From contig JBFMCS010000045.1 of assembly GCA_040754315.1 (NCBI GenBank), forward strand, positions 1-55,308: DNA of 55,308 bases, in the 5' to 3' direction. The notes beneath the pieces were generated by a model. That model worked only from the letters and a program-made list of their open reading frames with translations. It ran no database searches and was not told the origin of the DNA. The position numbers were made by a program, and so were the translations under genes. This document shows positions 42,951-51,865 of this stretch, in pieces; within the stretch, counting starts at the first letter, position 1, and every line of letters begins with the position of its first letter. The DNA is from Bacillota bacterium. GTDB lineage: Bacteria > Bacillota > Sulfobacillia > DUSP01 > JBFMCS01.

Positions 42951-44423
42951 CTACCTCAAGGGAAGGTAGGTCACTCCGTGACGCCGGGCTACCTGCTTCA
43001 TGGTGTTGTCCAGTGCTCGCTCCACACCCCTGTCCAGGGGTCTTGGCTTGTGGGAGCTCAGGATTTGCTGGACATGCCGGTTCGCCCTCACCAGTGCCTT
43101 CATGCTCCCCGCTTCGTACCATGCCCTGCGATCCTGGCGGTCTATGGGCAGGCCTGGAATCGCCACCTCTTTCCTGAACCACCTCCGGGTGTGCGCGGTG
43201 TTGAGGAAGTCACCGCCAGGACCGATGCCCTTTATCACATCCACCGCCATGGCATCCTCACCCGTCTCGATACCCTTGAGATACCTTAGCACCATCCCAC
43301 AGATTTCGTTGTCGATAACCAGCTTCTCCAGACTCTGGGTGCCTACGAAATCCAGCATCCCAGGGCCGGATATGACGTTGACCCCTGTCATGCCCGCCAG
43401 GAGAGCCCCCATCGCAGATTCCAGCCCAGCCTGCACATCCACCACCTTGGAATCGCTGAGGCAACCGTGTGTGTGCGTCGGGAGCCCTAGGACCTTGCCT
43501 ACCTGGGCAGCGGTGGTGGCCATCAACATGGCTTCCATCGCACACATGGGTGTGGTGCCGTACCGCATATCAAACACCATCGGCCCGCCGCCCCACACCA
43601 CCGGAGCACCCGGGGTCACCGCCTGGGCCAGGGTTAACCCGCTGAGGTTCTCGGCCACGTGGCAGATGACAGTCCCCGCAAGTGTCACCGGGGTGGAGGC
43701 GCCCGCCATGGGCATGGGCAGGAACTCCACAGGTATCCCATAACGCGCCAAATCCATGATGTTCTTGCAGGCTACGTTGGTCCACCTCAGGGGGGAGAAC
43801 GGGCACACATCCATTACCGCCAGGGGCTTTGCCCTGAGTTCCTCGAGGCTGCCCCTCACCGCCACCAGGAGCTCCTTGATATCCTCAATGCCGTTCACCG
43901 TGAAGGCGCCACTGATTATGGGCTTGGTTGAGTTCTTCAAAACCGTGTAGAGCCTGTAGCTGTCTCCTACCTCCTTGGCCACCTCTCCCGCTACTACCGC
44001 AGTGGACTGCAGGGCGATGTTCTCCAGCGCGTCCGTGAGCCTGGCAATATTCGCCAGGTCTTCACCGGAGGAATCCACGGCAAGCCCATCGCTATTGAGG
44101 AAGTGCACAGCCGAGGAGCCGGGGTCGAAGTAGACGTTGTTTCCCTCAAGGAAGGCATGGGGGTTACCCTCCCTGTCGTAGAGGGTTATGGCCTTGGGGG
44201 CCGTGGCCAGCGCCTTCTCGATTGCCTCCGCTGGGAAGAGGGCCACCCTCTGCTGGTGGTCAACGGTACACCCGTAGGCCTCCAGGGCCTCCAGGGCCTC
44301 GGGCGTCTCGTAGAACACGCCGGTTTCCGCCAGTATCTCCATGGCCTTGGCCTTGAACTCGTGTATGTCCTCCCCCGGCAGCATCCGGAGTGGAATGGGA
44401 AGGCTCATCCTGCCCACACTCAT
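42951..44423 (-). CDS. MttB-family (COG5598) methyltransferase, non-pyrrolysine type
   Basis: 490 residues, a TIM-barrel trimethylamine methyltransferase homologue. EILAETGVFYETPEALE, NNVYFDPGSSAVHFLNS, GAFTVNGIEDIKEL and GGDFLNTAHTRRWFRKE are typical of the family. The open frame has no internal TAG, so it lacks the pyrrolysine of true MttB and belongs with the non-Pyl members, several of which demethylate quaternary amines such as glycine betaine. It would transfer a methyl group to the corrinoid protein encoded upstream. ATG 44423 overlaps that gene's stop (ATGA) and has GGGGGTG seven bases upstream. Confidence 0.88.
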   Translation of the reverse strand: MSVGRMSLPIPLRMLPGEDIHEFKAKAMEILAETGVFYETPEALEALEAYGCTVDHQQRVALFPAEAIEKALATAPKAITLYDREGNPHAFLEGNNVYFDPGSSAVHFLNSDGLAVDSSGEDLANIARLTDALENIALQSTAVVAGEVAKEVGDSYRLYTVLKNSTKPIISGAFTVNGIEDIKELLVAVRGSLEELRAKPLAVMDVCPFSPLRWTNVACKNIMDLARYGIPVEFLPMPMAGASTPVTLAGTVICHVAENLSGLTLAQAVTPGAPVVWGGGPMVFDMRYGTTPMCAMEAMLMATTAAQVGKVLGLPTHTHGCLSDSKVVDVQAGLESAMGALLAGMTGVNVISGPGMLDFVGTQSLEKLVIDNEICGMVLRYLKGIETGEDAMAVDVIKGIGPGGDFLNTAHTRRWFRKEVAIPGLPIDRQDRRAWYEAGSMKALVRANRHVQQILSSHKPRPLDRGVERALDNTMKQVARRHGVTYLPLR

Positions 44424-45085
44424 CTGGGAACACCCCCTCGCATATCCCTGGCAAGTCCCTTGGCGATGCTCACCGCCTGGTGGGCGTTGGCAGCATAGGC
44501 ATCGGCCCCGATCTCTTCCGCCCACGCTATGCTCACTGGAGCACCACCCACCATTATGCGGGTCTTGGCCCTGAGGCCTGTCTCTATAATGGCGTGAATG
44601 ACGTTTTTTTGCTCTATCATGGTAGTGGTCAAGAGGGCGCTCATGCCAAGGATGCCCCCTCCGAGGTTCTTCAAGGCATTCACGAAGTCCTCAGCGGATA
44701 CATCCCTGCCCAGGTCGTGAACGCGAAAGCCCGTAGTCTCAAGCATGACGGCAACCAGGTTCTTGCCAAGGTCATGAAGGTCTCCGCTGACAGTGCCGAT
44801 GACGAAATCCCCGAGGGCCCCCACGGTCTTGCCCCCGGCACGGATGGCCGGCTCCAGAATAGCCATGGCCTCCTTGAAGATCTGGGCAGATAACATCACC
44901 TCGGGCAGGAACATCTCCCCCCGGTTCCATCTCTTCCCGACATCCTCCATCCCGGCGCCCAAGCCCTGTGAAGCCATTAAAGGGAGGTCCAGCCTGCGTT
45001 CCACAGCAGTGCGGGCTGCCTTCAAAACCCGTTCCTGGTCTCCCTGAACCACACCCTCCTTGAGGCTCCTCAAGACGTCCCTCAT
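44420..45085 (-). CDS. Methyltransferase cognate corrinoid protein (MttC/MtbC-like)
   Basis: 221 residues. A helical cap domain (1-85, with RWNRGEMFLPEVMLSAQIF) precedes the B12-binding Rossmann domain with GDLHDLGKN (axial His104), a conserved MSALLTTTM and VGGAPVS. It shuttles methyl groups from the MttB-type enzyme to a second methyltransferase, usually one that methylates tetrahydrofolate. Neither that methyltransferase nor a RamA-like reductive activator is in the window. ATG 45085 has GGAGGGGG six bases upstream. Confidence 0.9.
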   Translation of the reverse strand: MRDVLRSLKEGVVQGDQERVLKAARTAVERRLDLPLMASQGLGAGMEDVGKRWNRGEMFLPEVMLSAQIFKEAMAILEPAIRAGGKTVGALGDFVIGTVSGDLHDLGKNLVAVMLETTGFRVHDLGRDVSAEDFVNALKNLGGGILGMSALLTTTMIEQKNVIHAIIETGLRAKTRIMVGGAPVSIAWAEEIGADAYAANAHQAVSIAKGLARDMRGGVPR

Positions 45086-45503
45086 GCAAAACCCCCTCCA
45101 TACGGCCAGCCTGGCGCAGAGCACCGCTACGTTCTACCCAGCCAATTCTCTAGGTCCTGGCCCTTCTCCTTCCCACACCGCTCCCATCCATTTTGTGGCA
45201 GGGAGCCTTGTTCGCAGGATTGAGGAGCGCTACGAACCCTCAAGGGGATACCCTTGCACAAGGCTCCGTGCCCGCAGGCCTTCGCCCACCAGGGACACCG
45301 GGCAAGCCCTGGTTCACGGGCCAAGGGAATCTATCCCGGGAGTCCGGGCAAAGACCCCTCCCTTTGCCGCTGGCGCCCGCCCGGGCGCCAGGCAGGAATG
45401 CCAACCCCCATCCCAGTCTCTTCCCCTTTAGCCTTTTAGCAGGAGTAATGGGAAGACCTATCGAATCTTGGAGATAAAGGTGCAGTTAGACCGGAGGTGT
45501 CCC
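45086..45503. promoter_or_regulatory. Divergent promoter region with two palindromes
   Basis: This gene-free stretch separates the corrinoid/methyltransferase pair from the GH18 gene. CAAGGG-GATA-CCCTTG at 45241-45256 is a perfect short palindrome, and CTGGCGCCCG/CGGGCGCCAG at 45370-45391 is a ten-base inverted repeat with a two-base centre. They could be operators for one or both units. No consensus -35/-10 pair was found. Confidence 0.4.
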
Positions 45504-47171
45504 ATGGAACCCAGGTTGCGTCCAGCCCGCTCCGGGCTGCCAGCTGTGCTTTTTGTCCTGGTGTGCCTTGGAGTGGCCGCCTGGGGCGCGTCCATCGTCT
45601 TCCTCCCCAGCATGCAGCAGGTGCCCCCCCCAGACACACCCAGGCTTATCATTGGGGGAGAAACCCTTGCGTCTTCGCCCTGGCTGGAAGAGGCTGAGGT
45701 GTTCCTGCCAGTCGAGGTTGTGAAGGCCCACCTTGACCCTACGATAAGGTGGGACGAGGAGGAGGGCCTTGTGGTCATCACCACAGGCGCCAGTGTGGTG
45801 AAGATGGCCACAGACCGCCTCACCGCCCTGGTGAACCTGGAGCCCATGGATCTGGAGATCCCGGTGCTTGACCGCGATGGACAACTCTACCTGCCCCTTG
45901 GCCTTGCCGAGAGGTACTACGGGATCACAGCCTCTACCCACCCGTCCGGGGCAGTAGTGGTGGACCTTCCCGGCCAGCCTGTGCAAACCGGAGTGTGCTC
46001 CCTGGAGGGATTCCTCCGGGAGGCACCCACAATGAAAGCCCCCTTCACATCCAGGCTTCCCGTGGGAAGCACTGTCAGGATCCACGGAGAGGATAGTGGT
46101 CACTACCTTGTCCTGTCGGATGAAGGGATCCTGGGTTACCTGGACAAGGACAGTGTGACCCTGGGGTCCATCATCATGCCCTCCCCACCATCTCCCCCCA
46201 GGCCCGAACCCTGGCGCCCCCTGGGTCAGCCCATCAACCTGACGTGGGAACACGTGACCACCCGGAACCCAGATCCCCAGGATATCCCGGATATGCCCGG
46301 GGCCAACGTGATGTCCCCTACGTGGTTTGCCCTTTCGAGCCCCTCCGGGCACATCTCCTCCAAGGCTGACCTGGCGTACGTCCAGTGGGCCCACTCCAGG
46401 GGATACAGGGTCTGGGCCCTGGTGTCCAATGGTTTTGACCCCAGGATGACCTCGGAGTTCCTGGGAGACAGTGAAGCCAGGGACTTCTTCACAAGACAAC
46501 TCCTGGCCTACTCGGCCCTTTACGGCCTTGACGGCATCAACGTGGACTTTGAGAACATGTACATGGAGGACAGGGCCCAGTTCGTGCAGTTCCTCCGGGA
46601 GCTGGTGCCCCCCGCCCATGAACAGGGCTTGGTGGTTTCGGTGGATGTAACGGTTCGTTCGAACAACCCCAACTGGTCCCTGTGCTACGACAGGACCGCC
46701 ATTGGCCAAGTGGCTGACTACGTAGTACTCATGGCCTATGACCAGTATGCCGCTGGCTCCCCCTCCCCCGGTCCTGTCGCCTCCATCCCTTGGACGGAGT
46801 GGGCCATCACCAGAACACTGGAAGAGGTGCCTCCCGAACGCCTTATCCTAGGCATCCCCTTCTACACCCGTATCTGGAGGAACGAGGGAGGGAAGCACAC
46901 CTCTACAGCCTACGGCATCGGCAGGGCCCACTCCATCATGCTCGAGAAGGGCGCCGGCGTGGTGCTGGATGAGGAAACCGGGCTTCACTTCGGCCAGTAT
47001 GAGGAGGGCGGGTCAGGCTACGTGGCATGGCTGGAGGACGCCGCCACCTTGAGACAGCGGGTGGAACTGGTGAACCAGTACAGGCTGGCTGGAGTCGCCT
47101 CGTGGCGCAGGGGCCTAGAGCCCGGATGGGCCTGGACCGTGATAGCCGATGTGCTGAGGGGCCCCAGGTGA
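45504..47171 (+). CDS. Glycoside hydrolase family 18 protein (spore/cell-wall type)
   Basis: 555 residues. A signal/anchor (LPAVLFVLVCLGVAAWG) is followed by a copper-amine-oxidase-like N-terminal domain (about 45-160), an SH3-like segment (about 175-215, STVRIHGEDSGHYLVLSDEG) and the GH18 barrel. The catalytic motif is LDGINVDFENMY, with the acid Glu near residue 350; MAYDQY, LGIPFYTRIW and GVASWRRGLEP are the later barrel strands. It resembles YaaH/YdhD-type enzymes that cleave N-acetylglucosamine linkages in peptidoglycan or spore cortex. ATG 45504 with GGAGGTG four bases upstream is preferred; it is transcribed alone. Confidence 0.87.
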   Translation: MEPRLRPARSGLPAVLFVLVCLGVAAWGASIVFLPSMQQVPPPDTPRLIIGGETLASSPWLEEAEVFLPVEVVKAHLDPTIRWDEEEGLVVITTGASVVKMATDRLTALVNLEPMDLEIPVLDRDGQLYLPLGLAERYYGITASTHPSGAVVVDLPGQPVQTGVCSLEGFLREAPTMKAPFTSRLPVGSTVRIHGEDSGHYLVLSDEGILGYLDKDSVTLGSIIMPSPPSPPRPEPWRPLGQPINLTWEHVTTRNPDPQDIPDMPGANVMSPTWFALSSPSGHISSKADLAYVQWAHSRGYRVWALVSNGFDPRMTSEFLGDSEARDFFTRQLLAYSALYGLDGINVDFENMYMEDRAQFVQFLRELVPPAHEQGLVVSVDVTVRSNNPNWSLCYDRTAIGQVADYVVLMAYDQYAAGSPSPGPVASIPWTEWAITRTLEEVPPERLILGIPFYTRIWRNEGGKHTSTAYGIGRAHSIMLEKGAGVVLDEETGLHFGQYEEGGSGYVAWLEDAATLRQRVELVNQYRLAGVASWRRGLEPGWAWTVIADVLRGPR

Positions 47172-47525
47172 TCCAAGACCCTCCCAGCTGCAGCTTGCAT
47201 GGGTGCCACCAAGGGTGACCCGGTCTAGGACCCAGCTACACAGCCAGCCCGGCCTGGCCCTCAATGCCCCCCCCCCCCAGGCTATTGCCCCATCTCCCTT
47301 ACCCGGACGCCCCGTAGTCACTCACCTGCGCCCTACATCCAAGACCCTGGAAAACCAGGGAATATTAGGCAGGACTTGCAGCCCCTGGCGACGAATAGCA
47401 GGAAATGTGGTGCCTGGGAATCTATTAAGCCGCCAGAGGCATGGGACAGGGGGTGGTAAGGCGCAAGCCAGTCCTCTTGGGGCAGGAAAACTCTCCCAAT
47501 CATTCAGTGAGGAGGTCGGACCAAG
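47172..47525. other. Leader region of the Liv-type operon
   Basis: No gene. CCCTGG-AAAA-CCAGGG at 47345-47360 is a small hairpin, perhaps the terminator of the GH18 gene. After it comes AATATTAGGCAGGACTTGC and GGCGACGAATAGCAGG (47361-47402), a pattern I associate with leader segments in related Firmicutes, but its role is not established. A run of eleven C at 47268-47278 is also present. Confidence 0.35.
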
Positions 47526-48701
47526 GTGTCCAGGACATTTATGGTGATCCTGTGTTTGGTTGCCCTCATTTGCGCTGGCTGCGGCTCCCCAGCCTCTACC
47601 ACACAACCCGTTATAAAGATCGGCATTAACGCTGAAATGACCGGCGATATCCCCAAAGTGGGAGAAGGCACCAAATTCGCAGCTCAAATGTGGTTAGAGG
47701 ACATTGAGGCGGCGGGCGGCCTTGAGGTGGGGGGCAAGAAGTACAAGGTGGAACTGGTGATTGAGGATAACGAGTCAAAGGCTGAGTCGGCCGTGGCCGT
47801 GCAGACCAAGATGATAAGCCAGGACAGGGTCCTGGTGATAGTGGGCCCCCAGGCATCAAAACAGGCTATACCCGCGGGTGAGGTGGCCAACAACCTTGAG
47901 ACTCCCATGATCAGCCCCTGGTCCACGAACCCCCGCACCACATTGGATAGGCCGTGGGTGTTCAGGGCATGCTTCCTGGACTCCTTCCAGGGCCCCGTGA
48001 TTGCCAACTTCGTCACAGAGGAGTATGGGTTCACCAAGGCTGCGGTACTCTACGACGTGGCCAGCGACTACCCTAAGGGCCTTGCTGAATACTTCAAGCA
48101 GGCCTGGGAGAAGTTACATGGGCCCGGCTCGGTTGTGGCATATGAGAGTTTCACCACCAAGGACAGGGACTTCAGCGCCCAGATAACAAAGATCATCGGC
48201 TCCGGCGCGGAGTTCTTCTTCACCCCACAGTACTACGACGAGGTGCCCCTCATACTGAAGCAAGCGCGGGAGTTGGGCTGGGATAACCCCATAGTCGGCA
48301 GCGACAGCTGGGGTTCCGCTGAACTCGTAAACCTGGCAGGTGACCTCTGCTACGGGTTGTTCTTCCCCACACACTACGCCGCAGCTGGGGCCACTGGCGC
48401 CACCAAGGAGTTCATCGATCGCTACGAGGCCAAGCACGGCTATATCCCCGATGACGTGGCCGCGCTGACCTGGGACTCGATGCTCCTGGTCCAGAAGGCC
48501 ATCCAGGATACCGGCGAGATCACCGGTGATCTGGCTAAGGACAGAAAGAACGTCCGTGATGCCTTGGCCCAGATAAAGGACTTCGAAGGGATCACCGGCA
48601 AGCTAACCTTCACCGAGGATGGCGACCCAATCAAGGCCGCGGTCATAGTGCGTATCAGTGACCAGGGCGAGTTCGAGTTCTACGGCTACGCGAGCCCCTG
48701 A
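47526..48701 (+). CDS. livJ: Branched-chain amino-acid-type ABC transporter substrate-binding lipoprotein
   Basis: 391 residues, lipoprotein signal FMVILCLVALICAGCGSP, then the Periplas_BP_6 fold: IKIGINAEMTGDIPKVGEG, GGKKYKVELVIEDNESKAES, VIVGPQASKQAIPAGEVANN and AVLYDVASDYPKGLAEYFK. It delivers a ligand to the permease encoded downstream; Liv-type receptors bind branched amino acids, amides, urea or aromatic acids, and the ligand here cannot be read from sequence. GTG 47526 has GAGGAGG ten bases upstream; ATG 47541 is possible. Confidence 0.88.
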   Translation: MSRTFMVILCLVALICAGCGSPASTTQPVIKIGINAEMTGDIPKVGEGTKFAAQMWLEDIEAAGGLEVGGKKYKVELVIEDNESKAESAVAVQTKMISQDRVLVIVGPQASKQAIPAGEVANNLETPMISPWSTNPRTTLDRPWVFRACFLDSFQGPVIANFVTEEYGFTKAAVLYDVASDYPKGLAEYFKQAWEKLHGPGSVVAYESFTTKDRDFSAQITKIIGSGAEFFFTPQYYDEVPLILKQARELGWDNPIVGSDSWGSAELVNLAGDLCYGLFFPTHYAAAGATGATKEFIDRYEAKHGYIPDDVAALTWDSMLLVQKAIQDTGEITGDLAKDRKNVRDALAQIKDFEGITGKLTFTEDGDPIKAAVIVRISDQGEFEFYGYASP

Positions 48702-48763
48702 GGCCGGGTGGTGCCATCCCATACCAGAACTTCGTAACCCTGGAAAACGCAAGAACGGCCGCA

Positions 48764-48804
48764 CCGGAGGCCAAGTCTTGGCGCGAGCCAGGCTTGGCCT
48801 CCGG
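48764..48804 (+). repeat. Strong hairpin between binding-protein and permease genes
   Basis: CCGGAGGCCAAG (48764-48775) pairs perfectly with CTTGGCCTCCGG (48793-48804). Inside, TGGC-GCGA-GCCA forms a second stem with a GNRA-type tetraloop. No T run follows. Such hairpins after binding-protein genes stabilise the upstream mRNA and lower expression of the permease genes. Confidence 0.7.
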
Positions 48805-48826
48805 GAATAACGGGGAGTGAAAGCAT

Positions 48827-49750
48827 ATGGGCTTCGTGATGCAGAACATCGTTAACGCCCTCCAGTGGGGCAGCTTCTACGCCGTCATCGCCCTGGGCTA
48901 TTCCATGGTGTACAGCGTGCTGATGCTGTTCAACTTCGCCCACGGCGACATCTTCATGACTGGGGCCTACATAGGGTTCTTCGTTTCCACAGGACTTCTT
49001 GCCCTGTCTTCCCTGGGCTACGTGGTCCTGCCTCACTGGCTAATCCTGCCCCTCACCATCATCCTGGCGATGTTTCTCACCGCAACGGTGGGCATGCTCG
49101 TGGAGAGGGTCGCCTACAGGCCCCTGCGCGGGGCACCCAGGGCATCCGCTGCGCTTACCGGTCTGATGGTGGGCATCATCCTGCAAACCTTGAACCTGGC
49201 CTTGCTCGGCGCGAGGCGGCGCACATTCCCCTTGCTCATCGAGACCGAGACGTTCCAGATAGGCCTTGCCAGCGTCACCAACACACGGATCATGATAGTA
49301 CTGGTATCCCTGCTGATGATGCTGGTACTTCACCAGTTCGTGAAAAGGACGAAGTGGGGCATGGCTATGAGGGCAATGGCCTATGACTTCGCGGCCATAC
49401 CCCTGATGGGGGTCCCCATTAACACCATAGCGCTGCTGGCCTTCGGGCTGGGCTCCGCGCTGGCAGCTGTGGCCGGGATCCTCTTCGGCATTGCCTACCC
49501 GGTGCTGGAGCCCTACATGGGGATGCTCGTGGGTTGGAAGGCCTTTGTCGCCGCCATCCTAGGCGGCCGGGGCTCAGTGATGGGTGCGGCCCTAGCCGGC
49601 TTCTTGCTGGGTTTCATTGAGATCTTCGTGGCCGCGGTATTTCCTTCCACCCTGCGTGATCTCATTGCCTATTCCATCATCCTGGTTATCCTGACCTTCA
49701 AACCCCACGGCTTCTTCGGGGAGTCTTACAGCGCCCGCCTGAGGCTCTAG
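48827..49750 (+). CDS. livH: Branched-chain amino-acid-type ABC transporter permease LivH
   Basis: 307 residues, about eight membrane helices. GSFYAVIALGYSMVYSVLMLFNFAHGDIFM at the N-terminus and MRAMAYDFAAIPLMGVPINT, GWKAFVAAILGGRGSVMGA toward the end are LivH signatures. It pairs with LivM. ATG 48827 has GGGGAG upstream, after the intra-operon hairpin. Confidence 0.92.
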   Translation: MGFVMQNIVNALQWGSFYAVIALGYSMVYSVLMLFNFAHGDIFMTGAYIGFFVSTGLLALSSLGYVVLPHWLILPLTIILAMFLTATVGMLVERVAYRPLRGAPRASAALTGLMVGIILQTLNLALLGARRRTFPLLIETETFQIGLASVTNTRIMIVLVSLLMMLVLHQFVKRTKWGMAMRAMAYDFAAIPLMGVPINTIALLAFGLGSALAAVAGILFGIAYPVLEPYMGMLVGWKAFVAAILGGRGSVMGAALAGFLLGFIEIFVAAVFPSTLRDLIAYSIILVILTFKPHGFFGESYSARLRL

Positions 49751-49788
49751 GGGCCTATCCAAAACACTTAAGTAGACGAGGGATTAGC

Positions 49789-51114
49789 GTGGAAATGACA
49801 TCCGCGAGCGCCACGGGATATCGTGCCGGTCTCTCCTGGAAGACCCGGAGGCTTCTGGGCAGGGTATCCCTCCTGGGCTGGCTCTCCGGCGCGCTGGCCG
49901 CCGTTATTGTGGAACACCTCTTAGGCCGCGGGCTGGCACTCCGCCTTGGCCTGGGTTCCATCCCCCTCCTGTTTGGAGTCACGGACATCCTGAGGCAGCC
50001 CCTGATGATCCCTAGCACATCTGTGTATGTCCTCCTGGTGTACCTTCTTCCCATAGCCCTCGTAGCGTCCGTGACAGCACCAGCGTTGAACAGGGTCGCC
50101 GGCAGGCTGCTGGGCATGTCCACGTGGCTGTCCATCATCACGCACCTGGCCATTGCCTACACCGTTTTAGACCTGTGGTGCGCCCTGAATGACTACCGCC
50201 TCCTCATCGTCAAGCTAATGCTGGTAGCCGTGATGATCACCCTCAGCCTGAACATTGTCAATGGCTACATGGGTGAGTTCTGCTGCTCTCACCCGGGCTT
50301 CATGGCCCTGGGAGCCTATTCGTCCTCCGTGTTCACCGTGCTCTTCTTCGTTGACGACGACGTGTTCGGCGCGGCACTCCTCCCCCCGGCCCTTGCCCCA
50401 TTCTTGTTCCCCTTGGCCCTGCTGGCCGGCGGGTTGGTGGCGGCGGCGGGCGCCCTGGCCGTGGCAATACCGTCCTTCAGAACCCGCGGTGACTACCTGG
50501 CCGTGATATCCCTAGCCTTCACCTTCATAGTCAAGAGCTTCATTGAGAACTTGGAGATCATTGGGGGGCCCAGAGGGTTCATGAGCCAGCCCGACCTGGC
50601 ATCCCTGCCCGTGGTATTCGCCTGGACGGTCATCTGTATGGCAGTAATCAACAACTACGTGCGTTCCACCTTGGGAAAGGCCCTGAATGCCGTGAGGGAT
50701 GACGAGACCGCCGCCAACGCCATGACCGTGGACACCCGTCACACAAAGATGACGGCGTTCCTGTTCTCCGCCTTCTGGGCAGGGGTAGCCGGCGGGCTCT
50801 TCGCCCACATCATGCGCTACGTGAACCCGGCTACCTTCGGAGTCCAGAAGCTGGCCGAGGTCCTGGCCATGCTCTACTTCGGCGGCTTGAACTCGGTGAT
50901 AGGCTCCGTGGTGGGCGCAGTTGGCTTCACGCTCTTCAGCGAGGCCCTTCGCCCCCTGGAGATATACAAGTGGGTCATCATCCCTGTGCTTCTCATCCTG
51001 ATCATGATGTTTCGCCCCACAGGGCTGCTGGGCTTCCGGGACTTTGACGTGCGAAAGACCCTGAGCCCCAGGGACATTCGGGAAAGGGGGGGCAGGACCG
51101 TTGCTTCAGGTTGA
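49789..51114 (+). CDS. livM: Branched-chain amino-acid-type ABC transporter permease LivM
   Basis: 441 residues. The conserved LivM part starts near residue 135 (SLNIVNGYMGEFCCSHPGFMALGAY) and continues with FRTRGDYLAVISLAF, GPRGFM, RSTLGKALNAVRDDETAANAM and FRPTGLLG. About 120 residues with four extra hydrophobic segments precede it, longer than many LivM proteins; E. coli LivM also has such an extension. GTG 49789 has GAGGGA upstream. Confidence 0.91.
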   Translation: MEMTSASATGYRAGLSWKTRRLLGRVSLLGWLSGALAAVIVEHLLGRGLALRLGLGSIPLLFGVTDILRQPLMIPSTSVYVLLVYLLPIALVASVTAPALNRVAGRLLGMSTWLSIITHLAIAYTVLDLWCALNDYRLLIVKLMLVAVMITLSLNIVNGYMGEFCCSHPGFMALGAYSSSVFTVLFFVDDDVFGAALLPPALAPFLFPLALLAGGLVAAAGALAVAIPSFRTRGDYLAVISLAFTFIVKSFIENLEIIGGPRGFMSQPDLASLPVVFAWTVICMAVINNYVRSTLGKALNAVRDDETAANAMTVDTRHTKMTAFLFSAFWAGVAGGLFAHIMRYVNPATFGVQKLAEVLAMLYFGGLNSVIGSVVGAVGFTLFSEALRPLEIYKWVIIPVLLILIMMFRPTGLLGFRDFDVRKTLSPRDIRERGGRTVASG

Positions 51115-51865
51115 AAACATGACTCACTACTTCGGTGGCCTAAGGGCCGTCCACAACTACAGCCTTCGCGTAGAACCGGGGCAGATCAAGGGGCTCATCG
51201 GACCTAACGGCGCTGGCAAGACCACCATATTCAACCTGATCACCGGTATCTACAGGCCGACCCAAGGTGCGATCTCCTTCTTAGATGCCAGCATCGTGGG
51301 ACTGGAGCCCCACCGCATTGCGTCCCTGGGCATCTGCAGGACCTTCCAGAACATGAGGCTCTGGCGACACATGTCTGTCCTGGACCACGTGAGGATGGCC
51401 TGCTATTCCAGGCTCACCTATGGCTTGAAGGGCGCCTTCTTCGGCACGCCCCACCGGTACAGGGAGGAGGCCGCCATCGAGCAGAAGTCCCGGCACCTCC
51501 TGGAGATGCTTGGGGTGGCCAGGTTCGCCGACCAGATCATAACAGCACTCCCCTACGGGGCGCAGAGACGGGTCGAGGTGGCCAGGGCGTTGGCGACCGA
51601 ACCCAAGGTGCTCCTCCTTGATGAACCTACCGCCGGGATGAACCCCGAGGAAATGGTGGAGATGGTGCGTACCATAAGGCACATCCACGAGGAACTGGGG
51701 CTGTCCATCTTCCTCATAGAGCACCGCATGCGCGTTGTGATGGACCTGTGCGAATCCCTCCAGACCCTGGTCTTCGGTGAGGTCATAGCCGAGGGCAACC
51801 CGGACGAGATACGTGGGAACCCTGATGTCATCGACGCCTACCTGGGCAAGGAGGTTGATACCTAG
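51101..51865 (+). CDS. livG: Branched-chain amino-acid-type ABC transporter ATP-binding protein LivG
   Basis: 254 residues. Walker A GPNGAGKTT, Q-loop-region ICRTFQNMRLW, signature LPYGAQRRVEVARAL (the LivG form of LSGGQ), Walker B LLLDEPTAGMNPEE, and H-loop LIEHRM. TTG 51101 overlaps the end of livM by 14 bases. Confidence 0.93.
   Translation: MLQVENMTHYFGGLRAVHNYSLRVEPGQIKGLIGPNGAGKTTIFNLITGIYRPTQGAISFLDASIVGLEPHRIASLGICRTFQNMRLWRHMSVLDHVRMACYSRLTYGLKGAFFGTPHRYREEAAIEQKSRHLLEMLGVARFADQIITALPYGAQRRVEVARALATEPKVLLLDEPTAGMNPEEMVEMVRTIRHIHEELGLSIFLIEHRMRVVMDLCESLQTLVFGEVIAEGNPDEIRGNPDVIDAYLGKEVDT

Noticed and set aside
42951-44423. Pyrrolysine-containing MttB
   Set aside because: The gene is open from ATG to stop with no internal TAG, so it belongs to the non-pyrrolysine branch.
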